Part shown: positions 8,492 to 17,976 of the stretch, in pieces
Position numbering within the stretch: the first letter of the stretch is position 1
How the letters are laid out: every line of letters starts with the position of its first letter
DNA from: Pseudorhodobacter antarcticus
GTDB taxonomy: Bacteria > Pseudomonadota > Alphaproteobacteria > Rhodobacterales > Rhodobacteraceae
Direction: 5' to 3'
Length of the DNA stretch: 64,000 nucleotides
Assembly: GCA_945862435.1 (NCBI GenBank)
Contig: CAMAXX010000002.1
Coordinates: 1-64,000 of the forward strand
Made by a program: the position numbers and the translations under genes
The notes under the pieces: generated by a model
Database searches by the model: none
The model's input: the letters and a program-made list of their open reading frames with translations, nothing else
Told to the model about the DNA's origin: nothing

Positions 8492-11356
8492 ATGGCCGCT
8501 TATCAAACACGCGACCCGCTTTTGGATGATAGCACCGCCGAGATGCTGGAAAAGCGCGGGCGTGAATTGGTTGGCATTGGCCTGTTAAGTGTTGCGCTTT
8601 TGGCAGCACTGATGCTGGGCAGTTATACCCCATCTGATCCGGGCTGGATGGTGGCCAATGATGCCCCGATTACGAATTATTTGGGCGGGTTTGGCGCGGC
8701 GCTGGCCTCGACCTTGGTTGTTATTTTCGGCTTGGGAATTTGGGCAGCGCCTGCGCTGTTTGCCGTATGGGGCCTGCGCTGTATCACCCATATCGGGGCG
8801 GATCGGATTTTGCCGCGCATTTTCTTTTCAGTTTTCGCCATTCTGTCGGCATGTCTTTATGCGACCACTTTGCAGCCCAGCGAGGCATGGATTGCCGATC
8901 ATGGTTTTGGTCTGGGTGGGCTTTTAGGCGATACGCTGCTGGGCACATTGCTGGGGCTTTTGCCCACAACTGCTGCGGTTGGGATTAAGCTGCTTTCACT
9001 GGTGACAGTGCTGCTGATGCTGGCGCTGATGGGTTTTGTCATGGGGTTTGACCGCGTCGAACTGGCCGCTTTGCGCAGCTTTTTGTTGGGCGGTCTTGTG
9101 GGAAGCTATTCGGCGGTTTTGGGCAAAGGAATGCAAGGCGCAGCAATTGCCCGCCAAAGCCTTCGGGCCGCCCCAGCAATGATGCAAAACCGCGCGGTTT
9201 ATGGGCAGAGCCCGCAGCAGGGCGATGCTGGATATGGCCGTAGCCCGCAATATCATGCGCCGCCGCCGATGCATACAGCCCCGCCCACGACGGCCCATCA
9301 AGGCATGTTTAGCCGACTTGCGGCAGCACCCAAACCGCGCCCCGATCCAACTCCTGAATTAATCGAACGTGCCTTGCCCGAAGGTATCGAGGTTCCTGCG
9401 CCCAACGATGACCGCCTGCGCGCCCGCATCAGCGATGTTGTGCGCAATATTTCGGCCAACCCGCCGCCACCGCGCCCTGCCGCGCCATCGTTGCGCAGCG
9501 AGCCGCCTGTGGGGCGCAGCTTGACGGCGGGCATCATAACCGCGCCCCGCGTCCCGTTGATTGCTGATACGACTTCGCGTATCACCCCCCGCCTTGCGCC
9601 GCAGCAAATGCCAGCCATGGTGCAAGACGCGCCCGATATGGGCTATGGCGCTTGGGTGCCAGAACATCATTACGAAGCAGATGACTATACCGCAGCCCAG
9701 CTTGGACAAGAGCCTCCCCGCACCCCAGCGCTGACCCTTGGTGCAGATTTGCGCCGCGCCAAAGTGGATGCGCCTGTCAAAAAACCGCTGACACCGTCGC
9801 GGCAAGCCAAGGCCGAAAGCCAGCCGCGCCTGCGCTTTGAAGACAGTGCGCCGCGGTATGAATTGCCGCCTCAATCCCTTTTGACCAGCCCTGACACGGT
9901 GCAGCGCTATACCCTTTCGCACGAGGCGCTGGAAGAAAACGCGCGGATGCTGGAATCGGTGCTGGATGATTACGGTGTAAAGGGCGAGATTGTTTCTGTA
10001 CGCCCTGGCCCCGTGGTGACGATGTATGAACTGGAACCCGCGCCGGGCCTAAAGGCAAGCCGCGTGATTGGCCTTGCCGATGATATTGCGCGCAGCATGT
10101 CGGCCCTGTCGGCGCGCGTGTCCACTGTGCCGGGCCGCACGGTGATTGGCATTGAACTGCCCAATGCCACCCGCGAAAAGGTGGTGCTTCGCGAAATTAT
10201 CGCCGCGCGAGACTTTGGCGATAGTGCCATGCGCTTGCCGCTGGCACTGGGCAAAGATATCGGCGGCGATCCTGTGGTCGCCAACCTTGCCAAAATGCCC
10301 CATTTGCTGATTGCAGGCACCACTGGGTCTGGCAAATCGGTGGCGATCAACACGATGATCCTGTCCTTGCTGTATAAATTGCCCCCCGAAGAATGCCGCC
10401 TGATTATGATTGACCCAAAGATGCTGGAACTGTCGGTTTACGACGGCATTCCGCATTTGCTCTCCCCTGTGGTGACCGATCCGAAAAAGGCCGTGGTGGC
10501 GTTGAAATGGGTCGTTTCTGAAATGGAAGAACGTTACCGCAAAATGTCCAAAATGGGCGTGCGCAACATCGAAGGCTATAACGGCCGCGTGCGCGAGGCG
10601 CTGGCCAAGGGCGAGATGTTCCGCCGCACCATTCAGACGGGCTTTGATGAAAACACAGGCGAGCCTGTATTTGAAACCGAAGAATTCCAGCCCATCATTC
10701 TGCCCTACATCGTGGTTGTCGTCGATGAGATGGCCGATCTGATGATGGTGGCTGGCAAAGAAATTGAAGCCTGCATTCAACGTCTTGCACAGATGGCGCG
10801 CGCATCGGGCATCCATTTGATTATGGCCACGCAGCGCCCTTCGGTCGATGTGATTACAGGCACGATTAAGGCGAACTTCCCCACCCGCATTTCGTTTCAA
10901 GTCACCAGCAAAATTGACAGCCGCACCATTTTGGGCGAGCAGGGGGCCGAACAACTGCTGGGCATGGGCGATATGCTATTCATGGCAGGCGGCGGGCGCA
11001 TTTCGCGTATCCACGGCCCGTTTGTATCTGACGAAGAGGTTGAAGAAATCGTCAACCACCTGAAATCTTATGGCCCGCCAACCTATGTATCGGGCGTTGT
11101 GGAAACCCGCGACGAAGAGGGCGGCGATGTGGACGCGATGCTGGGCATCGGCGGCGAGGGTTCGGACGATGCACTATATGACCAAGCCGTGGCGATTGTC
11201 GCCAAAGACCGCAAATGCTCGACATCGTATATCCAGCGGAAATTGGGGATTGGGTATAACAAGGCCGCAAGGTTGGTCGAGCAGATGGAGGAAAATCTGG
11301 TTGTGACCACCGCGAACCATGTGGGGAAACGCGAGATTTTGTTGCCGGAGGGTTAA
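8492..11356 (+). CDS. ftsK: DNA translocase FtsK
   Basis: This 954-residue septal DNA pump clears chromosome ends during division and activates dimer resolution. About four membrane helices fill the first 200 residues. A Pro- and Ala-rich linker of some 250 residues follows, then the RecA-like motor with Walker [11 protein letters not shown] (near residue 610) and Walker [11 protein letters not shown] (near 742). The gamma winged helix that reads KOPS sites occupies about 890-954 ([20 protein letters not shown]). The start at 8492 has GGAGT seven bases upstream; an ATG six codons earlier overlaps the aminotransferase gene. Its stop overlaps that of the Fic gene. Confidence 0.97.
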   Translation: MAAYQTRDPLLDDSTAEMLEKRGRELVGIGLLSVALLAALMLGSYTPSDPGWMVANDAPITNYLGGFGAALASTLVVIFGLGIWAAPALFAVWGLRCITHIGADRILPRIFFSVFAILSACLYATTLQPSEAWIADHGFGLGGLLGDTLLGTLLGLLPTTAAVGIKLLSLVTVLLMLALMGFVMGFDRVELAALRSFLLGGLVGSYSAVLGKGMQGAAIARQSLRAAPAMMQNRAVYGQSPQQGDAGYGRSPQYHAPPPMHTAPPTTAHQGMFSRLAAAPKPRPDPTPELIERALPEGIEVPAPNDDRLRARISDVVRNISANPPPPRPAAPSLRSEPPVGRSLTAGIITAPRVPLIADTTSRITPRLAPQQMPAMVQDAPDMGYGAWVPEHHYEADDYTAAQLGQEPPRTPALTLGADLRRAKVDAPVKKPLTPSRQAKAESQPRLRFEDSAPRYELPPQSLLTSPDTVQRYTLSHEALEENARMLESVLDDYGVKGEIVSVRPGPVVTMYELEPAPGLKASRVIGLADDIARSMSALSARVSTVPGRTVIGIELPNATREKVVLREIIAARDFGDSAMRLPLALGKDIGGDPVVANLAKMPHLLIAGTTGSGKSVAINTMILSLLYKLPPEECRLIMIDPKMLELSVYDGIPHLLSPVVTDPKKAVVALKWVVSEMEERYRKMSKMGVRNIEGYNGRVREALAKGEMFRRTIQTGFDENTGEPVFETEEFQPIILPYIVVVVDEMADLMMVAGKEIEACIQRLAQMARASGIHLIMATQRPSVDVITGTIKANFPTRISFQVTSKIDSRTILGEQGAEQLLGMGDMLFMAGGGRISRIHGPFVSDEEVEEIVNHLKSYGPPTYVSGVVETRDEEGGDVDAMLGIGGEGSDDALYDQAVAIVAKDRKCSTSYIQRKLGIGYNKAARLVEQMEENLVVTTANHVGKREILLPEG

Positions 11357-12486
11357 GCGCGCACGATCTTCATGAGGGGCTCAAACAGGTAAAGAGCTCC
11401 TCTTCGTCCGCTGGCCGAACGAATTTCGCGAAGCAAGCCACGTTCATGCAGCAATTTTGTTATGCGAATTGCAACATGCTTTGGCATTCCTGATTTTTTG
11501 ATCAGCTGGCTATTCTTGAATATTGGGTTTTCAAAAATGCTGTCTTGCGCTGCAAGGTGCCACTTGGAAGCAGATATTTCCCGAAACGGGGCTTTCATTT
11601 CATCATATAAATCAGAGATACGCTGCGCGGTCTTGAGGTTTGCCTCTGATTGTGCAGCGATCGCTTCTAGAAAAAATGCCACCCAACTTGTCCAGTCGCC
11701 ATCCTTGGAGACTCCTCGCATGAGTTGGATGTATTGGTCTTTGTTTGTCTCGAAAAAAGCGCTAACATAAAAGTGTGGTTTGTGAATGAGTTGAAATTGC
11801 CACAAAAGCAATGTGATCAATAACCTCCCGATCCTTCCGTTGCCGTCGTTGAATGGGTGCAAAGCTTCAAACTCCACATGGGCTATGGCAACCTTGAATA
11901 GTGGCAGCAGGGTCGAACTTTGAATGAACTGCACTAAATCATTCATTGCGGGCTGTAGATGCAGCGGCGCGATTGGTTTAAAGTGAATTATCTTCCGAAA
12001 GTCATCGCCTACGTAGTTCTGCTCGCTTTTGTATTCTCCTGGCGATTTACTTGCTCCGCGCCCAAAGCTTAGAAGAATTCTATGCGCATTTTTGATGAGG
12101 CCTTCATTGATCGGGATGCCTTCCGCGACCAGTGTTTGCGCTCTTCTCAAGACAGCACTGTATAGCGCCACCTCTACAACATCATTGCGCGCGCTGAGGC
12201 TGCCTTGTTCGTCATTTTCTTCGGCCTCATAGATCATCACCTCGTCTACTGTAGAGATAGTTCCCTCCATACGCGATGAAATCACTGCTTCATTTTGCCT
12301 TAAGGGTGCCAAGAGCAGTTCACTATTGGGAAGGGATAACAACATTTGATCATATCTTGCTATGGCGCTTTGAGCTCTTGCAAGTGGCGCGATCAAGCGT
12401 GCCAAGTCCAAGTTCGCTGGAGGGAACTTGCCGTAGTGATAGTCTACTAGGTCACGTTGGTCGTACTGTTCGATATTCGTTGCCAT
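11353..12486 (-). CDS. Fic family AMP-transferase, class II (self-inhibited)
   Basis: A 377-residue Fic protein that would transfer AMP from ATP to a hydroxyl of a target protein. His210 starts the complete catalytic motif [12 protein letters not shown]. Before the core, SSRMEG (Ser70, Glu74, Gly75) matches the inhibitory helix pattern S/T-x3-E-G/N, making it class II, where the inhibitor lies in the same chain. The C-terminus looks like a winged helix ([20 protein letters not shown]). Base composition and codon use are visibly A+T-richer than the neighbours. It lies between ftsK and lolA, which I recall as adjacent in relatives, so it is probably acquired. No separate antitoxin gene is seen. 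Confidence 0.93.
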   Translation of the reverse strand: MATNIEQYDQRDLVDYHYGKFPPANLDLARLIAPLARAQSAIARYDQMLLSLPNSELLLAPLRQNEAVISSRMEGTISTVDEVMIYEAEENDEQGSLSARNDVVEVALYSAVLRRAQTLVAEGIPINEGLIKNAHRILLSFGRGASKSPGEYKSEQNYVGDDFRKIIHFKPIAPLHLQPAMNDLVQFIQSSTLLPLFKVAIAHVEFEALHPFNDGNGRIGRLLITLLLWQFQLIHKPHFYVSAFFETNKDQYIQLMRGVSKDGDWTSWVAFFLEAIAAQSEANLKTAQRISDLYDEMKAPFREISASKWHLAAQDSIFENPIFKNSQLIKKSGMPKHVAIRITKLLHERGLLREIRSASGRRGALYLFEPLMKIVRA

Positions 12487-12552
12487 GAATCTTAGTCACC
12501 CTTCGTTCTCGTTTTGTGTTGTCATTCATGAGAGAATCGTTACACAAGCGTC

Positions 12553-12578
12553 ATTGTGCAACATCGAAGCTGCACAAT
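12553..12578. repeat. Inverted repeat upstream of Fic gene
   Basis: ATTGTGCA at 12553-12560 and TGCACAAT at 12571-12578 are a perfect 8-bp dyad with a 10-base spacer. It lies about 70 bases before the Fic start codon, a plausible operator position. Confidence 0.6.
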
Positions 12579-12603
12579 CAAGATTGAGTAACAAAAAGCA
12601 ATG

Positions 12604-12667
12604 AAAACGCAACACAACCTTGCTTGTCGTAGGTGTAGCTTTCACAAGTGAGCTTGTGTTGCGTTTT
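12604..12667. repeat. Perfect 14-bp inverted repeat with 36-base spacer
   Basis: AAAACGCAACACAA (12604-12617) is matched exactly by TTGTGTTGCGTTTT (12654-12667). As RNA on the plus strand it forms a stem ending in TTTT; as DNA it could be an element end or an operator. Confidence 0.75.
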
Positions 12668-12765
12668 TCGCGAAAGAACTCGTGCAAAAGTGTGCAAAGA
12701 CGTTTCCCTATTTCGTGATCCCTTCAGGGGATGCAACCCGCCCTCACATCCCCTATATTCCCATC

Positions 12766-13374
12766 ATGACCCTACGCACCGCCCTATTGGCCCCGCTTGC
12801 CCTGATCGCCGCCGCTTTGCCTGCCATGGCCGAGACAATTCCCCTTGCGGAGTTGTCGGCCTACCTTAACTCTTTGGCAACCGCCGAGGCGACTTTTACG
12901 CAAATCAATTCGGATGACACGATTTCTACGGGCAAAATCTTTATCCAGCACCCTGGCCGGATGCGGTTTGAATATGATCCGCCTGATGCCAGCCTTGTGC
13001 TGACCTCTGGCGGGATGGTCGCGATTTTTGATGAAAAATCCAACCAGCCGCCCGAACAATACCCTTTGTCGCGCACGCCGCTGAGTTTGATTTTGGATAC
13101 GAATATTGACTTGACCCGCCCAGGCATGGTTTTGCAACATACCGAAGTTCAGGCGGCGACGCAGGTGACTGCGACCGATCCTGAAAAACCAGAATTTGGT
13201 AGCATTGCGCTGTTGTTCACCCCCGCGCCCGTAACCTTGCGGCAATGGGTGGTGACCGATGATCTGGGCAAAAGCACCACGGTGATTTTGGGCGATTTAA
13301 CGCTGGGGGCAGAGTATCCCGCATCGCAATTCGCCATCGATTCGGAACTGCGCAAGCGCGAGCAGGCGCAGTAA
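12766..13374 (+). CDS. lolA: Outer-membrane lipoprotein carrier protein LolA
   Basis: A 202-residue periplasmic chaperone that moves lipoproteins from the LolCDE complex to the outer membrane. A signal peptide ends near ALPAMA (residue 22). The mature part shows the LolA pattern: an early LNSLATAEATFTQ helix, then GKIFIQHPGRMRFEYDPP, then VAIFDEKSNQ. The start at 12766 is the first Met of the signal peptide; the frame is open for 28 codons upstream without family character. In relatives lolA usually follows ftsK directly; here the Fic gene separates them. Confidence 0.9.
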   Translation: MTLRTALLAPLALIAAALPAMAETIPLAELSAYLNSLATAEATFTQINSDDTISTGKIFIQHPGRMRFEYDPPDASLVLTSGGMVAIFDEKSNQPPEQYPLSRTPLSLILDTNIDLTRPGMVLQHTEVQAATQVTATDPEKPEFGSIALLFTPAPVTLRQWVVTDDLGKSTTVILGDLTLGAEYPASQFAIDSELRKREQAQ

Positions 13375-13387
13375 CCCCAAAATCCTT

Positions 13388-13966
13388 TTAACGGCAGGTC
13401 TGCAATTGTTGGTGATACATCAACGCGCGGCCCTGCAATTCGCCAGCGATTTCCATCAGCCAATTCTTGCCGCGATAGCTGCCCTTGGCGAACCCTGTGC
13501 GCCCTTCGTGATATGCAAGATATTGCAACTGCACATCATTTTTCGGAATGCCTAGGCGCTCATAACTTTCATGCATGTACCAGCCCATGAAATCGGTGGC
13601 ATCGGAAATACGGTCGCGGCGCGCGCTATATCGGCGCTGATCGCGCCGGTATTCATCCCATGTGCCGTCCAACGCTTGGGCATAGCCATAAGCCGAAGAT
13701 TGCCGCCCCATCGGAATAATACCCAGCGCATAGCGATGAGGGGTTTTTGCATTACCGACAAATTTTGATTCTTGGTAGATGGCCGCCATTTGCACGGCCA
13801 CAGGCACGCCCCAACGGCGTTCAGTCGCGGCCATAGCCTTTAAATACGTTGGCCGCTGCTGAATGATCGAACAGGCGTTATCCAAATTGCGTGGCGCCGA
13901 ATAGTTGCTGCCCCCGCAGGATGCAAGGGCCGTAAACAACAAAATGGCGCGAAGAAGTCTGCTCAT
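13388..13966 (-). CDS. Transglycosylase SLT-like lipoprotein
   Basis: This 192-residue protein carries a type II signal peptide with lipobox LASC (Cys17), so it should be anchored to a membrane from the periplasmic side. The rest resembles a lytic transglycosylase SLT fold: AAIYQESKF holds the probable catalytic Glu, followed by SAYGYAQALDGTW and a YLAYHEGRTG motif. It would cleave peptidoglycan glycan strands. It is convergent with lolA. Family membership is fairly clear; catalytic activity is inferred. Confidence 0.78.
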   Translation of the reverse strand: MSRLLRAILLFTALASCGGSNYSAPRNLDNACSIIQQRPTYLKAMAATERRWGVPVAVQMAAIYQESKFVGNAKTPHRYALGIIPMGRQSSAYGYAQALDGTWDEYRRDQRRYSARRDRISDATDFMGWYMHESYERLGIPKNDVQLQYLAYHEGRTGFAKGSYRGKNWLMEIAGELQGRALMYHQQLQTCR

Positions 13967-14156
13967 GTGCCCCTCGCTTTTTTATTTTGTCTCAGTGTAC
14001 CGCAAACTGCGCAAAATGCAAATCAACCTTGCGGAAAGGCGGCGCGAAAATGGCCAAATCACGCCGAAATTGCACACAGATTGTTTCCAAAATGGTGGAG
14101 CGCGGCGATAGACAGAGCAATTCGGGCAGGTTACTAATCAGTTAAGGGAGCATGCT

Positions 14157-14483
14157 ATGCTAAAGTCTGCGGCAAAATATCACATCGGACAGGTCGTGCG
14201 GCATCGCAAGCACGATTTCCGTGGTGTTGTGTTCGACGTCGATGCGCTGTTTTCGAACACGGAAGAATGGTATCGCCAAATCCCCGAAGGCAGCCGTCCC
14301 TTGCGCGACCAACCGTTTTATCACCTGCTGGCTGAAAACGGCAAAAGCCACTACGTGGCCTATGTGTCCGAGCAGAACTTGGTTCCGGACGATCAGCACG
14401 GCCCCGTCGATCACCCCGACCTGTGTGATCTTTTTGGCGATTTTGAAAACGGCCGTTATCCGCTACAATTCCACTTAAATTGA
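14157..14483 (+). CDS. hspQ: Heat shock protein HspQ
   Basis: A 108-residue YccV-type protein. In Enterobacteria HspQ binds hemimethylated DNA and acts as a specificity factor for the Lon protease. The KYHIGQVVRHRKHDFRGVVFDVD opening and the PFYHLLAENG and YVSEQNL segments are characteristic. An AAGGGAG ribosome site precedes the ATG. The 190 bases upstream show no other gene; I could not identify a convincing heat-shock promoter. Confidence 0.92.
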   Translation: MLKSAAKYHIGQVVRHRKHDFRGVVFDVDALFSNTEEWYRQIPEGSRPLRDQPFYHLLAENGKSHYVAYVSEQNLVPDDQHGPVDHPDLCDLFGDFENGRYPLQFHLN

Positions 14484-14566
14484 ACGCCTAAAGTTGGCGG
14501 TTGGTTACGGCCTAATAACCTTTTTGCGCAAAACTGCCCCTATGTCCAAAATCTTGGGGGTTTGGT

Positions 14567-14902
14567 ATGAAAGTTGTTGTGCAGCAGTTGGGCGACGCCT
14601 TGGTGATCCGCGTGGATCAGGACCGTATCGATGCGGCCAGCGCAATTCAATTCAAAGATCAGATGCGTCAGTTGACGCAGAGTGGCACGCCGCGCGTGGT
14701 CTTGGATTTGGCGCAGGTGGCCTTTATCGATAGTTCGGGATTGGGCGCAATCGTAGCCGCGATGAAGGGGCTTGGCTCTACGCAGAAACTCGAGTTATCA
14801 GGGCTAACCGACACGGTGAAAAAGGTTTTTCGCTTAACGCGGATGGATACGGTTTTCACCATTCACAGTGATCTGCCTGTCAATCTTGCCAAGGCGGGAT
14901 AG
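14567..14902 (+). CDS. STAS-domain anti-anti-sigma factor
   Basis: A 111-residue single STAS domain of the SpoIIAA/RsbV type. The switch motif FIDSSGLGAI places the phosphorylatable serine at 56 or 57. Unphosphorylated, such proteins bind the partner anti-sigma kinase and release its target. The kinase gene follows after only three bases, so the two form a partner-switching pair. No sigma factor or PP2C phosphatase gene is in the window. Confidence 0.9.
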   Translation: MKVVVQQLGDALVIRVDQDRIDAASAIQFKDQMRQLTQSGTPRVVLDLAQVAFIDSSGLGAIVAAMKGLGSTQKLELSGLTDTVKKVFRLTRMDTVFTIHSDLPVNLAKAG

Positions 14903-14905
14903 GGC

Positions 14906-15358
14906 ATGACGGCACATCAAACTTTCCGCAGGCAGGCCAGCCATGTGATAGTCCATGCTGATGCATTGGCCGTGCGGCACGGCCTTGCCAGCCTGTTCGC
15001 GCAAGAACCCCTGAACTGTCTGTCTGATGATCTGCGCGGCACTGCCGAAATCGTCATGGCAGAGGTGCTGAACAATATCGTTGAACACGCCTATGCAGCG
15101 CAATCTGGGGCTATCGAAGTGTCCATCGATTTGGGTGAAAATGGTTTGGAATGCACCATCACCGACAACGGCGCACCCATGCCCAGCAGCGATTTGCCAA
15201 AGGGTAAACCCTATGCGCTGGATCAGATGGATGATTTGCCCGAAGGCGGTTTTGGCTGGTTTTTGATCCGCAGCTTGGCGCAAGATTTGCAATATTCGCG
15301 CTTTCGCGATCAGAACTTTCTGCGCTTTCGTTTGCCTGCCCACGCGCTTGTGTCTTGA
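14906..15358 (+). CDS. RsbW/SpoIIAB-like anti-sigma kinase
   Basis: A 150-residue GHKL ATPase of the HATPase_c_2 type. The N-box reads EVLNNIVEHAY, the G1 box TDNGAPM and the G2 region GGFGWFLIRSL. It would phosphorylate the STAS protein encoded just upstream and hold a sigma factor or other target. The ATG lies in GGGCATG right after the STAS stop. The target cannot be deduced from this window. Confidence 0.88.
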   Translation: MTAHQTFRRQASHVIVHADALAVRHGLASLFAQEPLNCLSDDLRGTAEIVMAEVLNNIVEHAYAAQSGAIEVSIDLGENGLECTITDNGAPMPSSDLPKGKPYALDQMDDLPEGGFGWFLIRSLAQDLQYSRFRDQNFLRFRLPAHALVS

Positions 15359-15406
15359 CCTGCGCCGGTGCAAGGGCGACACCAGATCATCGCACACAGG
15401 TGATCT

Positions 15407-15856
15407 ATGCAAGAGCTTGTTCAAAATATCCGCGCTTTAACACAAGGCGAAACCGATACAATTGCATTGATGGCAACCATCGCCTGCGAGGTGCATAGCA
15501 ATCATCCATATGCTGACTGGACAGGCTTTTATCGTGTGGTCGCGCCCAACCTTCTAAAAATTGGCCCCTACCAAGGCGGGCACGGCTGCCTAACCATTCC
15601 ATTTTCGCGCGGCGTCTGCGGGGCCTGCGCGCGCACGGGGCAGGTGCAAAACGTGCCCGATGTCGAGGCGTTCGATGGCCATATCGCCTGTTCATCCAGC
15701 ACGAAATCCGAACTTGTCCTGCCCGTGTTCAACGCGCGGGGCCAGCTTTTGGGCGTTTTCGACATCGACAGTGACACGCCTGCTGCTTTTACGGGTGCAG
15801 ATGAGGCATGGCTTGTGCCCTTATTGGCCGAGGTCTTTGCAGATGCCAGCCCCTAG
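15407..15856 (+). CDS. msrC: Free methionine-(R)-sulfoxide reductase (GAF domain)
   Basis: A 149-residue single GAF domain of the fRMsr (YebR) family, which reduces free L-methionine-(R)-sulfoxide using thioredoxin. Cysteines at 61, 71 and 95 (GHGCLTIPF, RGVCGAC, GHIACSSS) have the same 10- and 24-residue spacing as the three functional cysteines of the E. coli enzyme. SELVLPVFNARGQLLGVFDIDS is the typical C-terminal half. It starts 48 bases after the anti-sigma kinase and might belong to the same transcript. Confidence 0.93.
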   Translation: MQELVQNIRALTQGETDTIALMATIACEVHSNHPYADWTGFYRVVAPNLLKIGPYQGGHGCLTIPFSRGVCGACARTGQVQNVPDVEAFDGHIACSSSTKSELVLPVFNARGQLLGVFDIDSDTPAAFTGADEAWLVPLLAEVFADASP

Positions 15857-15860
15857 CCAA

Positions 15861-16295
15861 TCACCGCGATAGCGGCACGCTGGGCACAAAGGCATAGCCG
15901 CTGGGCGCCAAAATAACCGCCTCTCGCAGACCATGACCTGCCTTATCTTGCGCGGCAGCCAGCACCACGGCATCTGCAAACTCAACCACCTTTGCGCAGG
16001 CCGCATCGGGGTCAACCCCGTGCAGCCGAATTTCCAGCCCCGCCCCGCGCGGGCCTGCTTCGGGCAAAAGCCCATACAGCGGATGGGCCGCAAATATGCG
16101 ATCCGAATGCAGTTGCATCACTATTTTGTCATGCACCGCAATGGCGTAATCATTGCAGAGGCGGTGGATTGCAAGGCCAAACACCCCCGCCAAAAATGCA
16201 GCCTCGCCCCGCACATCGCGCGTCAGCAGGTTCAGGGTAATACCCTTCAATACCACCCCAAATTCGGCGGCTGGCATTGTATCATAATCCATCAT
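15861..16295 (-). CDS. VOC/glyoxalase-like domain protein
   Basis: A 144-residue protein from the ATG at 16295, starting MMDYDTMPAAEFG. The half-repeats ITLNLLTRDV and LEIRLHGVDPDAA look like the two beta-alpha-beta-beta-beta modules of the vicinal oxygen chelate fold. Many such proteins bind a metal and act on small molecules, but no clear metal ligand set can be read here. The frame extends 26 codons upstream, overlapping the divergent methyltransferase gene, and the shorter form is preferred. Function unknown. Confidence 0.65.
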   Translation of the reverse strand: MMDYDTMPAAEFGVVLKGITLNLLTRDVRGEAAFLAGVFGLAIHRLCNDYAIAVHDKIVMQLHSDRIFAAHPLYGLLPEAGPRGAGLEIRLHGVDPDAACAKVVEFADAVVLAAAQDKAGHGLREAVILAPSGYAFVPSVPLSR

Positions 16296-16366
16296 GCTGG
16301 CCTTGAACTTGGGCAAATAAACACCGATTGTGCGCGACAGTATCAGCGAAAGTTTCGGGGGCGTAA

Positions 16367-17263
16367 ATGGCACAGATCACTTTACTGGATGGCGGCATGG
16401 GGCAGGAATTGGTGGCGCGTTCGGGTGATGAACCAACCCCCCTTTGGGCGACCCGTGTGATGATCGACCATCCCGGCATGGTGCGCGATATTCATCTGGA
16501 TTATTTCAACGCCGGCGCATCTATCGCCACAACCAATACTTATGCCATTCATCATGACCGCCTAGAACGAGTTGATCTAGACGGCATGTTCCATGCCCTG
16601 CACTTGCGCGCTTTGGCCGAGGCGCATGAGGCGCGCGGCGCGGTAGGGCGCGGACGCATTGCAGGGTCACTTGGCCCTTTGGTGGCATCCTATCGCCCCG
16701 AAGTCACCCAAGCCATCGACATCGCGGCCCCCAAATACGCCGAAATAGCCCGCATCCTTGGCCCGCATGTCGATGTGATTTTGTGCGAAACAATGGCGTC
16801 GGTCGAAATGGCGCATGGCGCGGCTTTGGGCGCGCAAGCCAGTGGCAAACCTGTTTGGCTGTCGGTCAGCGTCGATGATCGTGATGGATCGCGCCTGCGG
16901 TCGGGCGAACTTGTTACCGATTTGTCTAGTATTATCAGAACGATACCGATTGCCGCCGTTTTGGCCAATTGCTCGGTTCCCGAAGCGATGGCGGATGCGA
17001 TGGCGGGGCTGAAAACCCTTGGCTTGCCCTTTGGGGCCTATGCCAATGGCTTTACCCATATTTCAGGAAACTTTCTGAAAGACGCCCCCACAGTCAAAGA
17101 GCTTACCCACCGCCACGACCTGACCCCAGAAAAATACAGCGATTTTGCTATGGCTTGGGTGGATATGGGGGCAACTATTGTGGGTGGCTGCTGCGAGGTG
17201 GGGCCAGCCCATATCGCCCATTTGGCCGCCAGCCTGCGCGCCGCTGGCCATTCCATCGCCTGA
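16367..17263 (+). CDS. Homocysteine S-methyltransferase family protein
   Basis: A 298-residue TIM-barrel protein that would transfer a methyl group from a donor such as S-methylmethionine or a betaine to homocysteine. The zinc ligands are present: Cys202 in LANCSVPEA and the Cys275-Cys276 pair in GGCCEVGPAHI. LLDGGMGQEL is the typical N-terminus. The stop TGA overlaps the next start as TGATG. The donor cannot be assigned from sequence. Confidence 0.88.
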   Translation: MAQITLLDGGMGQELVARSGDEPTPLWATRVMIDHPGMVRDIHLDYFNAGASIATTNTYAIHHDRLERVDLDGMFHALHLRALAEAHEARGAVGRGRIAGSLGPLVASYRPEVTQAIDIAAPKYAEIARILGPHVDVILCETMASVEMAHGAALGAQASGKPVWLSVSVDDRDGSRLRSGELVTDLSSIIRTIPIAAVLANCSVPEAMADAMAGLKTLGLPFGAYANGFTHISGNFLKDAPTVKELTHRHDLTPEKYSDFAMAWVDMGATIVGGCCEVGPAHIAHLAASLRAAGHSIA

Positions 17264-17916
17264 TGCTGCCGCAATTTGTCTATAACCCGCCCGATGTGCC
17301 CTTGGACATCGTCTATGAAGATGCCGCGATTATTGTGGCCAATAAACCTGCTGGGCTGCTGTCGGTTCCGGGCAAGAATGCGGGGCGGACAGATTGCCTG
17401 ACCGCCCGCCTGCAAGCCGCCCGCTGGGACGCGCTTTTGGTGCATCGGCTTGATTGCGATACATCGGGCCTGATTATCTACGGGCGCACAAAACAGGCGC
17501 AAGGGTTTTTGGGGGCCGAGTTTGAAAAGCGCCGAACCGAAAAAACCTATATCGCGCGCATTTGGGGCGTGCCCGCTGCGCGCGAAGGGCTGATTGACCT
17601 GCCCATCGGCCCCGATTGGGATGACCGCCCGCGCCAGATGATTGACCATGACAATGGCCGACCTTCGCAAACTGCGTGGCGTGTGATCGAAGATAACGGC
17701 CATACCGCGCGGGCGGAACTTATGCCCAAAACAGGCCGCAGCCATCAATTGCGCGTGCATATGCAGGCGCTGGGGCATCCGATTTTGGGCGATCCGATAT
17801 ATGCCAGTGGCAGGGCATTGGATTTTCCGCGCCTGATGCTGCACGCTCATAAACTGGCCTTGCATCACCCGTTTACGAAAGAATGGATAAGCTTCTCCGC
17901 GCCCGCGCCCTTTTAA
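17263..17916 (+). CDS. RluA-family pseudouridine synthase
   Basis: A 217-residue RNA pseudouridine synthase. Catalytic Asp64 lies in HRLDCDTSGL, and KTGRSHQLRVH is the second family motif. There is no S4 domain, and the size is that of E. coli RluA, which modifies 23S rRNA and some tRNAs. The ATG shares one base with the upstream stop, so it is translated with the methyltransferase gene. The exact target RNA is not certain. Confidence 0.9.
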   Translation: MLPQFVYNPPDVPLDIVYEDAAIIVANKPAGLLSVPGKNAGRTDCLTARLQAARWDALLVHRLDCDTSGLIIYGRTKQAQGFLGAEFEKRRTEKTYIARIWGVPAAREGLIDLPIGPDWDDRPRQMIDHDNGRPSQTAWRVIEDNGHTARAELMPKTGRSHQLRVHMQALGHPILGDPIYASGRALDFPRLMLHAHKLALHHPFTKEWISFSAPAPF

Positions 17917-17976
17917 CGTCAAAATTCTGTTAACCTCTGCACTGTAGGGTTGACGGAACATGCGTGAGGGCTGTCC

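Larger units (their letters stand above)
12487..12765. other. A+T-rich intergenic region between Fic gene and lolA
   Basis: This 279-base stretch carries no convincing gene. It is A+T-richer than its surroundings and contains two inverted repeats (12553-12578 and 12604-12667). It must contain the start signals for both the Fic gene (minus strand) and lolA (plus strand). Confidence 0.6.

Noticed and set aside
10049..10954. 301-codon minus-strand ORF inside ftsK
   Set aside because: It mirrors the conserved motor domain of FtsK; composition (His, Phe, Gln-rich) is typical of antisense frames in GC-rich genomes.
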